Assembly: GCF_021018745.1 (NCBI RefSeq)
Contig: NZ_CP063845.1
Location: forward strand, 2,790,001-2,854,000
Direction of reading: 5' to 3'
DNA: 64,000 bases
Source of the DNA: Gloeobacter morelensis MG652769
Lineage (GTDB): Bacteria; Cyanobacteriota; Cyanobacteriia; Gloeobacterales; Gloeobacteraceae
Under the pieces are notes generated by a model that was given only the letters and a program-made list of their open reading frames with translations, searched no databases and had not been told where the DNA came from. Every line of letters starts with the position of its first letter. Within the stretch, counting starts at the first letter, position 1. A program made the position numbers and the translations under genes. Of this stretch, positions 9,336-18,303 are shown piece after piece.

Positions 9336-9398
9336 GAGTTTTCAGATCGAATCCGCTTAGATTGTCAGGTGTCAGCTGACGCCTGACGTCTATAAAAA

Positions 9399-9422
9399 AG
9401 CCCCCCCTGCGCAGGAAGGGCT
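9399..9422 (-). terminator. Intrinsic terminator of the S2P protease gene
   Basis: On the minus strand a GC-rich hairpin (AGCCCTTCCTGC / GCAGGGGGGGCT, one or two wobbles) is followed directly by TTTTTT (9394-9399). It lies about 30 bases past the stop of the S2P gene. Confidence 0.75.
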
Positions 9423-9454
9423 TCAGCAGAGACTCGATCCAACCGGAAGACTAA

Positions 9455-10588
9455 CTAACTGGCCAGGCGCAGCGGTTCTTTGTGCGCAAAGAACCGCTGG
9501 ATATCTTCTATACGCACCTGGCCCACCAACAGACCGCCCGGCTGCAGGACCGGGATGCGCGGCAGGCGCTTCTCCTGCAATCGGATCAGCACTTCGTCGA
9601 GGGGCTGGCTGGAAACGACTGTCTCGCTGGCATCCACCGGCTGCATCACCGCACTGACCGGCGTAATCGCCCACAACTCGGTCGGTTGCTGCAACAGGGC
9701 GCCGCGGTCGATGCGGCCCACCAGGCGGCCGTCGTAGTCGGTGACCAGAAAGCTCACCTGGGAGCTGCCCAGCGCGTACAGGTCCGCGAAGGAGCGCAGG
9801 CTCGCGTAGGCCGGTACCGCCGGCTCGGTGCGCACAGCCGCCTGCTCGGCGGTCAGGCCGCTCAGCCGTCCCTGGATGCGGGCGTACTCGCTGTAGCGGC
9901 GGGCATTACTGAAGACAAACCAGCCGATGATCGCAAACCACAGGCCGTTGAAGTTGCCGATCACGAACAACCCCCCCAGCATCATCAGCGCGCCGACCCC
10001 CTGACCGGTGATGCCGGCAAAGCGGATGCCCTTGTACTGGTTGCCGGTCACGCCCCAGACCAGCGCCTTGAGCACGTTGCCGCCGTCGAGCGGCAGACCG
10101 GGCAGCATGTTGAAGATGGCAAGCGCCAGGTTGACCATAGCGAGCAGGCTCACCACAGCCCCCACAGGACCCGCCAGGAACAGCGCCTGCTCAAGTCCAT
10201 AGAACAGCCCGAACAGGGCGATGCTCACCAAGGGACCGGCCAGGGCAATGACGAGCGCCCCCCAGGGCGAGCGCGACTCGCGCTCGATCTGGGCGACACC
10301 GCCGAACAGAAATAAACTAATCGACTGCACCCGGATGCCCTGGGCGATAGCGGCAAAGCTGTGGCCCAACTCGTGCAGCAGCACCGAGGCAAACAGCAGC
10401 AGCGCCGAGACGAAACCGGTCAGCCACGGCGCCAGAGTCCCCCACTCGGGGTGCTGGGCACCCAGGGCCGAGCCATAGGACCAGGTCACAAACGCCAAAA
10501 TCAAAAACCAGGACACATCGATGAAAAATGGAATGCCAAACAGGCTGCCCGCCCGAATGGCACCTTTTTTCTGCGTGACCGCTTGCAT
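9455..10588 (-). CDS. Site-2-protease family zinc metalloprotease (M50) with C-terminal CBS-like region
   Basis: A 377-residue integral membrane protein; the ATG has AAGGAG seven bases upstream. The zinc motif HELGH is at residues 72-76 and the third ligand is in NMLPGLPLDGG (160-170), both inside predicted membrane segments, as in the M50B group. About six hydrophobic segments fill residues 15-230. Residues about 255-370 look like a CBS pair (VSFLVTDYDGRLVGRIDR, then RLPRIPVLQPGGLLVGQVRIEDIQRFF), which often senses adenine nucleotides. S2P enzymes cut transmembrane substrates such as anti-sigma factors. No substrate gene is adjacent. A promoter with TTGACT and TAAAAT precedes it. Confidence 0.93.
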   Translation of the reverse strand: MQAVTQKKGAIRAGSLFGIPFFIDVSWFLILAFVTWSYGSALGAQHPEWGTLAPWLTGFVSALLLFASVLLHELGHSFAAIAQGIRVQSISLFLFGGVAQIERESRSPWGALVIALAGPLVSIALFGLFYGLEQALFLAGPVGAVVSLLAMVNLALAIFNMLPGLPLDGGNVLKALVWGVTGNQYKGIRFAGITGQGVGALMMLGGLFVIGNFNGLWFAIIGWFVFSNARRYSEYARIQGRLSGLTAEQAAVRTEPAVPAYASLRSFADLYALGSSQVSFLVTDYDGRLVGRIDRGALLQQPTELWAITPVSAVMQPVDASETVVSSQPLDEVLIRLQEKRLPRIPVLQPGGLLVGQVRIEDIQRFFAHKEPLRLAS

Positions 10589-10632
10589 GGATAGACTCCT
10601 TGCTTGGGAAAAACATCCCTTTCATACGTTCT

Positions 10633-10662
10633 ATTTTAGACTGATTCTAAGCAGAGAGTCAA
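10633..10662 (-). promoter_or_regulatory. Sigma-70-type promoter for the S2P protease gene
   Basis: On the minus strand TTGACT (10662-10657), an 18-base spacer and TAAAAT (10638-10633), about 45 bases before the start codon at 10588. Confidence 0.5.
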
Positions 10663-10778
10663 TCGACTTGAGCCGGCCTCTATCAATGGACAGGGCTAGT
10701 TGGGAGGGTCTATGCAGTCTTGAATACTGCTATTGGCCGGGGCGGGTGCCATGATATGAAAAAAATGGGTGTGCTCCG

Positions 10779-12869
10779 ATGAGCGAGGCTTCCATCACAG
10801 ACAGCGTTGAGACCAAGATAGGGCTGGACGACCCGGCGCTTCTCATCAACCGGGAACTCAGCTGGCTTGAATTTAATACTCGAGTGCTCGACGAAGCGCT
10901 CGACGAGCGCAACCCGCTGTTGGAGCGGCTGAAGTTTCTAGCCATCTTCAGCAGCAACCTGGATGAATTTTTCATGGTGCGCGTCTCGGGCCTCAAGCAG
11001 CAGGTCGAATTGGGTTTGAAGAACAAAACCCCCGATGGCCTGGGACCGCAGGCGCAGCTCGACGCCATTGTCCACCGGCTGCGGCCGCTTTTGGAGACCC
11101 AGACGATGGCGCTGCGCAGCCAGATTTTGCCGAAGCTCGCCGAAGAGGGCATCCGCATCTGCGACTACAGCGAGATCAAGGTTCTGCCCCGGCAGCAGGA
11201 GCAGCTGCAGCGTTACTTTGAGGAACAAGTCTTCCCGGTGCTCACCCCGCTTGCGGTCGATCCGGGCCATCCGTTTCCGTACATCTCCAATTTGAGCCTG
11301 TCGCTCGCGGTGTTGGTGCGCGATCCAGTGAGCCAGAAGGAACTGTTCGCCCGCGTCAAGGTGCCCCAGGGGTTGCCGCGGCTGGTGCCGCTGGGGATTC
11401 CCAACCAGTTTGTGGCGCTTGAAGAGGTGATCGGTGCCCACCTCGACCAGCTGTTTCCGGGCATGGAGGTGATGAGTTGGCATCCGTTTCGGCTCACGCG
11501 CAACAGCGATCTGGAGATGGCCGAAGAAGAAGCCGAAGATCTGCTGCTCACCATCGAGCAGTCGGTGCGCAACCGCCGCTTCGGCGAAGCGGTGCGTCTG
11601 GAGATTACCCCCCAGATGCCGGTTCACGTGCGCGCCCGTCTGCTCGAAGAACTCGAACTGCACGAGCAGGACGTCTATGCAATCGACGGCTTGCTCGATT
11701 TGCGCTGTCTTTGGCAACTGGCCGGGCTGGAGCGGCCCGATCTCAAGCACCGGCCCTTCAGCGCCCAGGTGCCTCCCGATTTTCGCAACCCTCAACTCGA
11801 CATCTTCCGGCTCATCCGCCAGGGCGACCGTCTGGTGCATCACCCCTACGATTCGTTTGCCGCCACCGTCGAGCGCTTCGTCTCGGCGGCGGCGGACGAT
11901 CCGGACGTGCTCACCATCAAACAGACCCTGTACCGCACCTCCGGCGACTCGCCTATCGTGCGCGCCTTGATTCGCGCCGCTGAAAACGGCAAGCAGGTGG
12001 CGGTGCTGGTGGAACTCAAAGCCCGCTTCGACGAAGAGAACAACATCAACTGGGCAAGGGCCCTGGAGCGCGCCGGGGTGCACGTCGTCTACGGTCTGGT
12101 GGGTCTCAAGACCCACGCCAAGGCGCTGTTGGTGGTCCGCCGCGAAAAAGGCCACATCCGCCGCTATGTGCACCTGGCCACCGGCAACTACAACTCCAAA
12201 ACCGCCAATCTCTACACCGACTACGGGCTATTTAGCTGCAGGCCGGATCTAGGAGCCGACGTCACCGATTTATTCAACTATCTGACCGGCTACTCCCACC
12301 AGACCCATTACCGCAAGTTGCTGGTGGCTCCTGCCCGCATGCGCGACCAATTTGTCGAACTAATCGACCGCGAGATTGCCGCGCGCTCCCCCGAGGCACC
12401 CGGGCGGATCATCGCCAAGATGAATTCCCTGGTCGACCCGATTTTGATCCGGGCGCTGTACCGGGCTTCCCAGGCCGGGGTGCACATTGATTTGATTGTG
12501 CGCGGCATCTGCTGTCTGCGGCCGGGCTATGCCGAGGTCAGCGAAAATATTCGCGTCATCAGCATCGTGGGGCGCCTGCTCGAACATTCGCGGGTGTTTT
12601 ACTTCGGCAATGGCGGCAATAGCGAAGTCTACATCGGCTCGGCCGACTGGATGCCCCGCAACCTCGACCGGCGCGTCGAGGTGATGACACCCGTCGAAGA
12701 GCCGCGCCTGCGCGACGAACTGGTCGCTTTTTTGCATTTGCTGCTCAGCGACAACCGCCAGAGCTGGGAGTTGCAGACCAACGGCGCCTACGCCCGCCGT
12801 CACACGTTGCCCGGTGCAATCGAAATCAGCTCCCAGCAGGTGCTCATCGACCGGGCGCTCAGCCGCTGA
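10779..12869 (+). CDS. ppk1: Polyphosphate kinase 1
   Basis: A 696-residue PPK1, the usual length. It reversibly polymerises the gamma-phosphate of ATP into polyphosphate. Visible hallmarks are the N-terminal INRELSWLEFNTRVLDEA, the FSSNLDEFFMVRV segment, QTLYRTSGDSPIV, the NINWARALERAGVHVVYG stretch, and RRYVHLATGNYNSKTA with His465 as the expected phospho-acceptor. The end holds GSADWMPRNLDRRVEV. The ATG at 10779 lacks a strong Shine-Dalgarno sequence but fits the family start (about 20 residues before INREL). It is convergent with the cyclophilin gene (gap of three bases). Confidence 0.97.
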   Translation: MSEASITDSVETKIGLDDPALLINRELSWLEFNTRVLDEALDERNPLLERLKFLAIFSSNLDEFFMVRVSGLKQQVELGLKNKTPDGLGPQAQLDAIVHRLRPLLETQTMALRSQILPKLAEEGIRICDYSEIKVLPRQQEQLQRYFEEQVFPVLTPLAVDPGHPFPYISNLSLSLAVLVRDPVSQKELFARVKVPQGLPRLVPLGIPNQFVALEEVIGAHLDQLFPGMEVMSWHPFRLTRNSDLEMAEEEAEDLLLTIEQSVRNRRFGEAVRLEITPQMPVHVRARLLEELELHEQDVYAIDGLLDLRCLWQLAGLERPDLKHRPFSAQVPPDFRNPQLDIFRLIRQGDRLVHHPYDSFAATVERFVSAAADDPDVLTIKQTLYRTSGDSPIVRALIRAAENGKQVAVLVELKARFDEENNINWARALERAGVHVVYGLVGLKTHAKALLVVRREKGHIRRYVHLATGNYNSKTANLYTDYGLFSCRPDLGADVTDLFNYLTGYSHQTHYRKLLVAPARMRDQFVELIDREIAARSPEAPGRIIAKMNSLVDPILIRALYRASQAGVHIDLIVRGICCLRPGYAEVSENIRVISIVGRLLEHSRVFYFGNGGNSEVYIGSADWMPRNLDRRVEVMTPVEEPRLRDELVAFLHLLLSDNRQSWELQTNGAYARRHTLPGAIEISSQQVLIDRALSR

Positions 12870-12872
12870 GGA

Positions 12873-13595
12873 TTATTGGCCGACAGCGGAGGGCTGGAAC
12901 TTTTCGGCCCCCAGAACCACCTTTGCAGCGAGGATTTTGTCGCCGATGCGCAGTTTCTCGGCGTTGGTCAGACCATCCACCACGTAACCGAAGACCGTAT
13001 AGCGCCCATCCAGAAAGTTGCCGCGCGGGTTGACCATTTCGTTGTTGGCGTAGGTGATATAAAACTGGGTCGAACCGGAGTTGGGGTCTTTTTCGGTGTG
13101 AGCCAGACCGACCGCTCCGGGTAAGTGGCGCATCACCGGAAAAATTTTCTCGGGGATCCCAGCCTGGCGGAGGGTCTTGCCGTAAATTGGCTGGGAGGCA
13201 CCCTCAGGGATAATCTCGATGGGCACCCGCCGGATCTTGCCGGTGGCCGGATCCAGGTAGCCGCCGTCGTTTTTGCCCTGGGGATCGCTCACCTGCACCA
13301 GGTAGCCCTTCTCGAAGCGATTGAAGGCCGTGCCCACGTAGACGCCCTTTTGCACCAGATCGATAAAGTTGCCGGCGTTGATCGGGGCGCGGTCGCCGTC
13401 GAGGACGATGGCGATCGGCCCCCGGGTGGTGGTGAGTTCCACCAGGGCTTTACCCGTCAACCGGGGCAAGTTGGCGTATTCGGTAGGAACGGCAACCGGC
13501 TCGGCTCTGGCCCGATCGGATTTTTCGGGGACGCCGGTGCAGCCGCCCAGGGTGGCAAGCAGGGCAAAGCCCAACAACAGCTTTAACGATCTCAC
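12873..13595 (-). CDS. Cyclophilin-type peptidyl-prolyl isomerase, lipoprotein
   Basis: A 240-residue protein starting with GTG at 13595. The N-terminus is a lipoprotein signal with the lipobox LGGC (Cys19), so it should be anchored in a membrane facing the periplasm. The cyclophilin fold follows: LTTTRGPIAIVLDGDRAPINAGNFIDLVQKGVY, FNRFEKGYLVQVSDPQG, and GAVGLAHTEKDPNSGSTQFYI. The usual QGGD is replaced by QVSDPQG, so catalytic strength is uncertain. The C-terminal part (FGYVVDGLTNAEKLRIGDKI) is standard. Role: periplasmic or lumenal-type protein folding. Confidence 0.92.
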   Translation of the reverse strand: MRSLKLLLGFALLATLGGCTGVPEKSDRARAEPVAVPTEYANLPRLTGKALVELTTTRGPIAIVLDGDRAPINAGNFIDLVQKGVYVGTAFNRFEKGYLVQVSDPQGKNDGGYLDPATGKIRRVPIEIIPEGASQPIYGKTLRQAGIPEKIFPVMRHLPGAVGLAHTEKDPNSGSTQFYITYANNEMVNPRGNFLDGRYTVFGYVVDGLTNAEKLRIGDKILAAKVVLGAEKFQPSAVGQ

Positions 13596-13637
13596 TTCGG
13601 TTCTCGCCAGGGACTGAATCAGAACGCACGGTGCCCA

Positions 13638-13643
13638 ATTATA
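13638..13643 (-). promoter_or_regulatory. Candidate -10 box of the cyclophilin gene
   Basis: A perfect TATAAT on the minus strand, about 43 bases before the GTG start. No good -35 is seen. The bases just to the right (TATACT on the plus strand, 13641-13646 region) could serve the divergent gene at 13675. Confidence 0.3.
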
Positions 13644-13674
13644 CTTTCAATCGTGGACTTTCCGGGTGGAGCGT

Positions 13675-15015
13675 ATGGACAGTCGAGTGCACGGTGCGAT
13701 GACTCTGGTGGCGGTGCTGACCACCCAGGCGTGGGCGGGGACCGTTTTGTTGGGTGCGGTGGCTGCACCCTTGCCGTCGGCATCGGCAGAAATAATCATC
13801 GCCCAGAGCGCCCCCGCCATCGACAGCTTTACCGCCGGGGAGGTCGACGATCTGAGCCCCGGCACCGAACTGATCTTCACCGTCGAAGGCTCCCCCAAAG
13901 CAAAAGCGACCGTCTCGATCGCCGGGGTGGCTGCCCGATTGCCGCTGCGCGAAGTCGAGCCCGGCGTCTACGAGGGCCGCTACACCATCAAGCGCAACGA
14001 TCGGATCACCGGGAAGACCGTTGTGCGCGCCACCCTCACCCAGGGCAGGCGCTCCACTTCGCTGCAGCTGGCCCAACCGCTGGCGGCGGGCGGCGGTGCC
14101 GACAGTGCGGTGCGCATCGAGCGCTTTGCGGTCGACCCGATCGAGCGGCTCGAACCGGGAGCCGAACTGGTTTTCAGGCTCACCGGCACCCCCGACTCGC
14201 GCGCTTCTTTTACCATCGGTGATGTCGTGCGCGACCGACCGATGGAGCAGACCACCCCCGGCAGCTACGAGGGACGCTATACTATTCGCCGCGATGACAA
14301 CTTCCCGCCCGGCGTGGCAATCACCGCCCTGCTCGAAAACCAGGGCCGCACGGCGCGCTCCCGGCTGGAGCAGGGTCTTATCAACGACAAAGAAGCGCCC
14401 ACAGTCCAGAATGCGGCACCGGCCGACCGCACCGCCGCCGAATCGCCCCGGCCACTGGTTTCGGCGGTCTTCGACGACGGACGCGGCTCGGGGGTCGATC
14501 CCAAGTCGGTGCGGGTGCGCTTCGACGGCCGGGATGTGACCAAGGACTCAACTATCACCGCCAATTTCTTTAACTTTCAACCCAAACGCGACCTGCCGCC
14601 GGGTGAATACCGCGTGGAAGTGGACCTCAAAGACCTTTCGGGCAACGTCGGGCGCGGTACCTGGTCGTTCGATGTCGGCCGGGCGAGCGCGGCCACCCGT
14701 CCAGAACCCTTCGTCCTCACCGTCACCAGCCCTGCTAACAACAGCCAGGTGCCGGGAGGGCCGATCACCGTGAGAGGCAAGACCGCTGCCGGGGCGAGCG
14801 TCAGTGCCGATGTGCAGGCGACCACGTCGGTTATCGGTCTATTCGGCGTCAACCAAAACGTCTACAAGGGCACCGTCCAGGCCGACGCCCAGGGCAACTT
14901 CTCCTTTCAGTTCAGCTCGCCTGTGACCGCCGCCGGTACCCGCTACGAGGTCAACTTGAGCGCCGTCCAAGACGGCAAGACCCGCCAGCAAAAATTGATC
15001 TTGATCCAGCAGTAA
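13675..15015 (+). CDS. Exported protein with two repeats and an Ig-like region, unknown function
   Basis: 446 residues from the ATG at 13675 (a GTG nine bases earlier is also in frame). A signal sequence runs to about residue 40 (ending ASAEI). Two related units of about 95 residues follow: each has LxPGxELxFxxxGxP, then xASxxI, and ends PGxYEGRYTIxRxD (about residues 45-120 and 145-230). Next is a Ser/Pro linker, a Big-type Ig-like stretch with VDPKSVRVRFDGRDVT and PPGEYRVEVDLKDLSGN (about 255-335), and a last beta-rich domain (SPANNSQVPGGPITVRGK to the end). Probably a cell-surface or periplasmic adhesion/scaffold protein. No enzyme motif. Confidence 0.75.
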   Translation: MDSRVHGAMTLVAVLTTQAWAGTVLLGAVAAPLPSASAEIIIAQSAPAIDSFTAGEVDDLSPGTELIFTVEGSPKAKATVSIAGVAARLPLREVEPGVYEGRYTIKRNDRITGKTVVRATLTQGRRSTSLQLAQPLAAGGGADSAVRIERFAVDPIERLEPGAELVFRLTGTPDSRASFTIGDVVRDRPMEQTTPGSYEGRYTIRRDDNFPPGVAITALLENQGRTARSRLEQGLINDKEAPTVQNAAPADRTAAESPRPLVSAVFDDGRGSGVDPKSVRVRFDGRDVTKDSTITANFFNFQPKRDLPPGEYRVEVDLKDLSGNVGRGTWSFDVGRASAATRPEPFVLTVTSPANNSQVPGGPITVRGKTAAGASVSADVQATTSVIGLFGVNQNVYKGTVQADAQGNFSFQFSSPVTAAGTRYEVNLSAVQDGKTRQQKLILIQQ

Positions 15016-15068
15016 CCGGCGCACTCCAGGGGGTTTTATCCTGAAGGTGGCCTTGAGGACAAACTTTT

Positions 15069-15509
15069 GTGACCTGGACCGCCTATTTGCACCCGGCGCT
15101 GATGTTGTTCATCGTCTTTCCGGTCGGTTTTGCCGCCGCCGTCTTCGGTCTCGAATTGCAGCAGGTCCGCGCCGAGCGCTCGCGGCGCAAGGTATCACCA
15201 AAACTTGCGCGCGACCGCCACATCGCCAACGGCATCGCTTTTTTGATCGCGCTGGTGCTGGTGGCGACGGTGGGAGGCTTCGCAAGCGAGGGCCTGCCCG
15301 CAGCGATCGATACCGACTGGCACGGTCTGGGCGCGCTGGTGGTCGTACTGTTGCTGGTCGTCTCGACGGCGCTGGTGACGGTGCGCTCCTTCAAGCGCCG
15401 CAAGTGGGCGCGGCTGGTCCATTCGATTCTCAACGGCACGGTGATGGCGTTGCTGATCATCCAGTTTCTCAGCGGCGGCTGGATGCTTCGTCAACTGCTG
15501 CGCGGCTGA
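15069..15509 (+). CDS. DUF4079 family membrane protein
   Basis: 146 residues, GTG start with GAGG ten bases upstream. Four hydrophobic segments (about residues 5-28, 52-70, 85-105, 118-138) with an N-terminal His (YLHPALML) and a later WARLVHSILNG His; this is the cyanobacterial/plant DUF4079 pattern, which resembles small cytochrome b561-like bundles. Function not established. It stands alone between unrelated genes. Confidence 0.85.
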   Translation: MTWTAYLHPALMLFIVFPVGFAAAVFGLELQQVRAERSRRKVSPKLARDRHIANGIAFLIALVLVATVGGFASEGLPAAIDTDWHGLGALVVVLLLVVSTALVTVRSFKRRKWARLVHSILNGTVMALLIIQFLSGGWMLRQLLRG

Positions 15510-15620
15510 ACCTCCCCGGCCTGGGATCAGCCGCAAATGGTAGGATGATCGAGACGTCTCGGCCCAGTATCTCTCTCAGCGGCTGCCCCGGCGGTCGGAG
15601 CAGTTCTGGGGGGCTTCTGC

Positions 15621-16085
15621 ATGTCATACCAAAGCAAATTATGGTTCCAACGGATCGCCCGCGAGCTCAAGATCGTCGATAAGGAGTTCTTGAGAACGAT
15701 CACCGTCGCCACCCTCAGGCCGGCCATCCGCTCGCGATTGTCCGACCGCGTCGAGGAAGCTTCCCGGCGCGGAGAGGACCTGCAAGATCCCGCCACCTGG
15801 CTCGATCTGGTACTTATCGATGCGGTGGTGAGCCTGGAGAATATCGACGGTGAGGCTATCCGGGTGGCGGTCCTGGTGACCACCCGCGACCGCCATGCCC
15901 TCAACGAACTGGGGCTGGTCAAATCCCAGAATTTTCGGGCGGTGCGCTCGGCCCTGGGCATCCAGCGCCACTGGGTCATCTTGCTCGATTCGGTGGCACC
16001 CCCTTCGCAGGAACAACTCGTCGATTCGCTCTACGAGCAGATCGATCAACCCGGGGAGTGCACCCTCATCGACCTGCGCTCCTGA
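15621..16085 (+). CDS. Conserved hypothetical protein
   Basis: 154 residues, ATG with a G-rich site seven bases upstream. A basic helical start (SKLWFQRIARELKIVDKEFL) is followed by an alpha/beta segment with DLVLIDAVVSLENIDGEAIRVAVLVTT and RHWVILLDS. This looks like a small restriction-endonuclease-like or nucleotide-binding fold, but no catalytic motif is secure. Normal codon use. Confidence 0.7.
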   Translation: MSYQSKLWFQRIARELKIVDKEFLRTITVATLRPAIRSRLSDRVEEASRRGEDLQDPATWLDLVLIDAVVSLENIDGEAIRVAVLVTTRDRHALNELGLVKSQNFRAVRSALGIQRHWVILLDSVAPPSQEQLVDSLYEQIDQPGECTLIDLRS

Positions 16086-16149
16086 GGACCGGTCCAGTCC
16101 GGTGCCCTTCCATGGGACACTCGAAAACGGTGTGACGGGTGCTTAGGGT

Positions 16150-16947
16150 ATGGTTCTGGGCCTATTTGACAGCGGGCTGGGCGGTCTGACGGTGCTGCGG
16201 GAAATCGCCCGTAGGCTGCCCGCCCAGCCGGTTTTCTACTTTGCCGACACGGCCCGCCTGCCCTACGGCTCTCGCACTCCGGCCGAAATCTGCCGGTACG
16301 TGCGCGAGATCTTGCACTGGTTCGAACAGCAGGGAGTCCGGCGCGTGCTGATGGCCTGCAACACCAGTTCGGCCCTCGCGTTGCCGGTGGTCGCGTCGGA
16401 ATATGTCCTGGAAGTCGGTGGGCTAATCGCCCCGGCCGCCCGCGCCGCCGCCCGCCGGGGCCGGCGCATCGGTGTGATCGCCACCGCCGCCACGGTTCAA
16501 AGCCATGCCTACACCCGCGCCATCCAGACGCTCGCCCCCCAGGCACAGGTGTGGGAAGTCGCCTGTCCAGAATTTGTGCCGCTCGTCGAGAGCGGCCGGC
16601 TGCTGGGCGAGGAGGTGCGCTCGGTGGCCCGCCGCTACCTGGCGCCGCTGCTAGAGAAGCGCATCGACACCCTCGTCTACGGCTGCACCCACTATCTGTA
16701 TCTCGACCCGGTGATTGGCGATCTGCTGCCGGCCAGTGTCCACCGTATCGACCCAGCGGTGGCGGCGGTGGCTGATCTGGCGGCAGCCCTGCCGCCTTCG
16801 CGGCGGTTGGAGAGCCGGGCTAGCTGTCACTTTTTTGTCTCCGGCGATCCGGTGCGCTTTGCGCAGGCGGCCTACCCCTGGCTCAACTACTATCCGCAGG
16901 TCCAGGCGGTCGCCCTGCCGCCGCTGCCGGCCGCCCAGGCAAACTAG
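16150..16947 (+). CDS. murI: Glutamate racemase
   Basis: 265 residues, full length. It makes D-glutamate for peptidoglycan in the cytoplasm. The N-terminus FDSGLGGLTVLREI gives the catalytic Asp7-Ser8 pair; ADTARLPYGSR binds substrate; the two catalytic cysteines are Cys70 in LMACNTSSA and Cys179 in YGCTHYLYL. The ATG follows a short AGGG. The penicillin-binding protein at 21029 acts later in the same pathway but is not linked. Confidence 0.96.
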   Translation: MVLGLFDSGLGGLTVLREIARRLPAQPVFYFADTARLPYGSRTPAEICRYVREILHWFEQQGVRRVLMACNTSSALALPVVASEYVLEVGGLIAPAARAAARRGRRIGVIATAATVQSHAYTRAIQTLAPQAQVWEVACPEFVPLVESGRLLGEEVRSVARRYLAPLLEKRIDTLVYGCTHYLYLDPVIGDLLPASVHRIDPAVAAVADLAAALPPSRRLESRASCHFFVSGDPVRFAQAAYPWLNYYPQVQAVALPPLPAAQAN

Positions 16948-17163
16948 CGCAGTTTTCAGGTGTCAGGCTTGAAACCGTTGTCCGCCGGGGTTCACAGGCG
17001 GCCTGCCGGTGTCTGGGCGACCAAAAAACCGCTCCAGTCTCGCCGAATCCTTACCTAAGGGGCTTCTCATCAAAACTTCACAAAGCGCTCATTGCTGTCC
17101 CTGAGTATAAAGACATGAGCCCAGAGCGCTCAAAAACACACTTTCAGCCCAGGAGATACCGCC

Positions 17164-17502
17164 ATGTACCGCCGCTTTGCTCCCGTCCTCGCCGCTTTTG
17201 CCCTCGTCGCCTTCTCCGTTCCCGCTTTGGCCGTCGACAAAGGTCTGCGCTCGCAGTACCCCGGCCTGAGCGTCCAACAGGTCAAAGACATCCAGACCGG
17301 CAAGACCGCCGCTCCTACCCTGAGCGCCGAGGGCGGCCGCCTCGGTGGGGTGGTCTTCAGCCCCGGCGCCGAGCAGTGCATCGACAACCCGCGTTTCAAC
17401 CCGGACAACGACGAGAGCGGTCCGCGCGCTTCGGAGCCGTACACCGATTCGACGCCCTACGCGGGCACCGCGACCGCCCTGGCAAGCGTCAACTGCCGCT
17501 AA
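17164..17502 (+). CDS. Small exported protein, unknown
   Basis: 112 residues with a classic signal peptide (residues 1-23, cleavage after PALA) and AGGAGAT seven bases before the ATG. The mature part is hydrophilic, with a Leu/Gln helix (QYPGLSVQQVKDIQTG) and two cysteines (in EQCIDNPRF and at the penultimate residue), which could form a disulfide. A strong terminator follows. A -10-like TATAAA is at 17106. Confidence 0.7.
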   Translation: MYRRFAPVLAAFALVAFSVPALAVDKGLRSQYPGLSVQQVKDIQTGKTAAPTLSAEGGRLGGVVFSPGAEQCIDNPRFNPDNDESGPRASEPYTDSTPYAGTATALASVNCR

Positions 17503-17623
17503 GGGCTGGAGCCGGGGGTGGCCTTCGCTGCCCCCGGGTATCGGTTGCCCCGTCGGCCGATCAGCGCGGCCGGACGATAGAGTTTTCCTGCCGGATGCGG
17601 CGGGTCTAGCGCTGAAAGGTGAT

Positions 17624-17653
17624 AGGTGAGGCCCCGGTGGGCCTCACCTTTCT
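17624..17653 (+). terminator. Intrinsic terminator after the small exported protein
   Basis: Perfect 11-bp arms (17624-17634 and 17639-17649) with a CGGT loop, followed by TTCTT. It lies between the stop at 17502 and smpB. Confidence 0.75.
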
Positions 17654-17709
17654 TGTCGATTAGCGCCACGACTGGGATAGGCTGGGAGGATCCACCCATT
17701 CCCACGTCC

Positions 17710-18168
17710 ATGGCCGGCGAGAAGACCCGCAAGATACTAGTCGACAACCGCAAGGCCCGCTTCGAGTACGAGATTCTGGAGACCTACTCGGCGGGGCTCG
17801 CCCTGTTGGGTACCGAGGTCAAGGCGATCCGCGCCGGCCGGGCGAACCTGAGCGATGCCTTTGCCCGGATCCAGCATGGCGAGGTGCTTTTGTACAATAT
17901 GCATATCTCGCCGTTGCAGACCGCCGGGGCCTTCGCCCACGATCCGCTGCGCACCCGCAAACTGCTGCTCAAGCGCCGCGAAATCCACAAACTGCTCGGC
18001 CGTGTTGAAGAAAAAGGCCTAACCCTTATTCCCCTCAAACTCTATCTCGAAGGCAGTTGGGTAAAACTCGACCTCGGCCTCGCCCGGGGCAAGAAGCTCT
18101 ACGACAAGCGCGAAGACATCAAAAAGCGGGAGGCCAAGCGCGACATCGAGCGGGCTATGCGGCGCTGA
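17710..18168 (+). CDS. smpB: SsrA-binding protein SmpB
   Basis: 152 residues from the ATG at 17710; an open frame reaching back to 17626 would cross the terminator, so the shorter start is right. SmpB delivers tmRNA to stalled ribosomes. Landmarks: the [31 protein letters not shown] block, [11 protein letters not shown], and the basic C-terminal tail with [20 protein letters not shown]. No tmRNA gene is adjacent. Confidence 0.97.
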   Translation: MAGEKTRKILVDNRKARFEYEILETYSAGLALLGTEVKAIRAGRANLSDAFARIQHGEVLLYNMHISPLQTAGAFAHDPLRTRKLLLKRREIHKLLGRVEEKGLTLIPLKLYLEGSWVKLDLGLARGKKLYDKREDIKKREAKRDIERAMRR

Positions 18169-18303
18169 GGCTCCCTATCTGCGGTCGGTGGCCCATCGGG
18201 CTTTGGGCTTTTGCCGGTAAGATAGAATGCAGCCGATTGTGGTTTTGGTATTGCCTGCGCAGACCCCGGCGTTGTCCTGGATCCCCCGTTTTCGGAACCG
18301 CCA

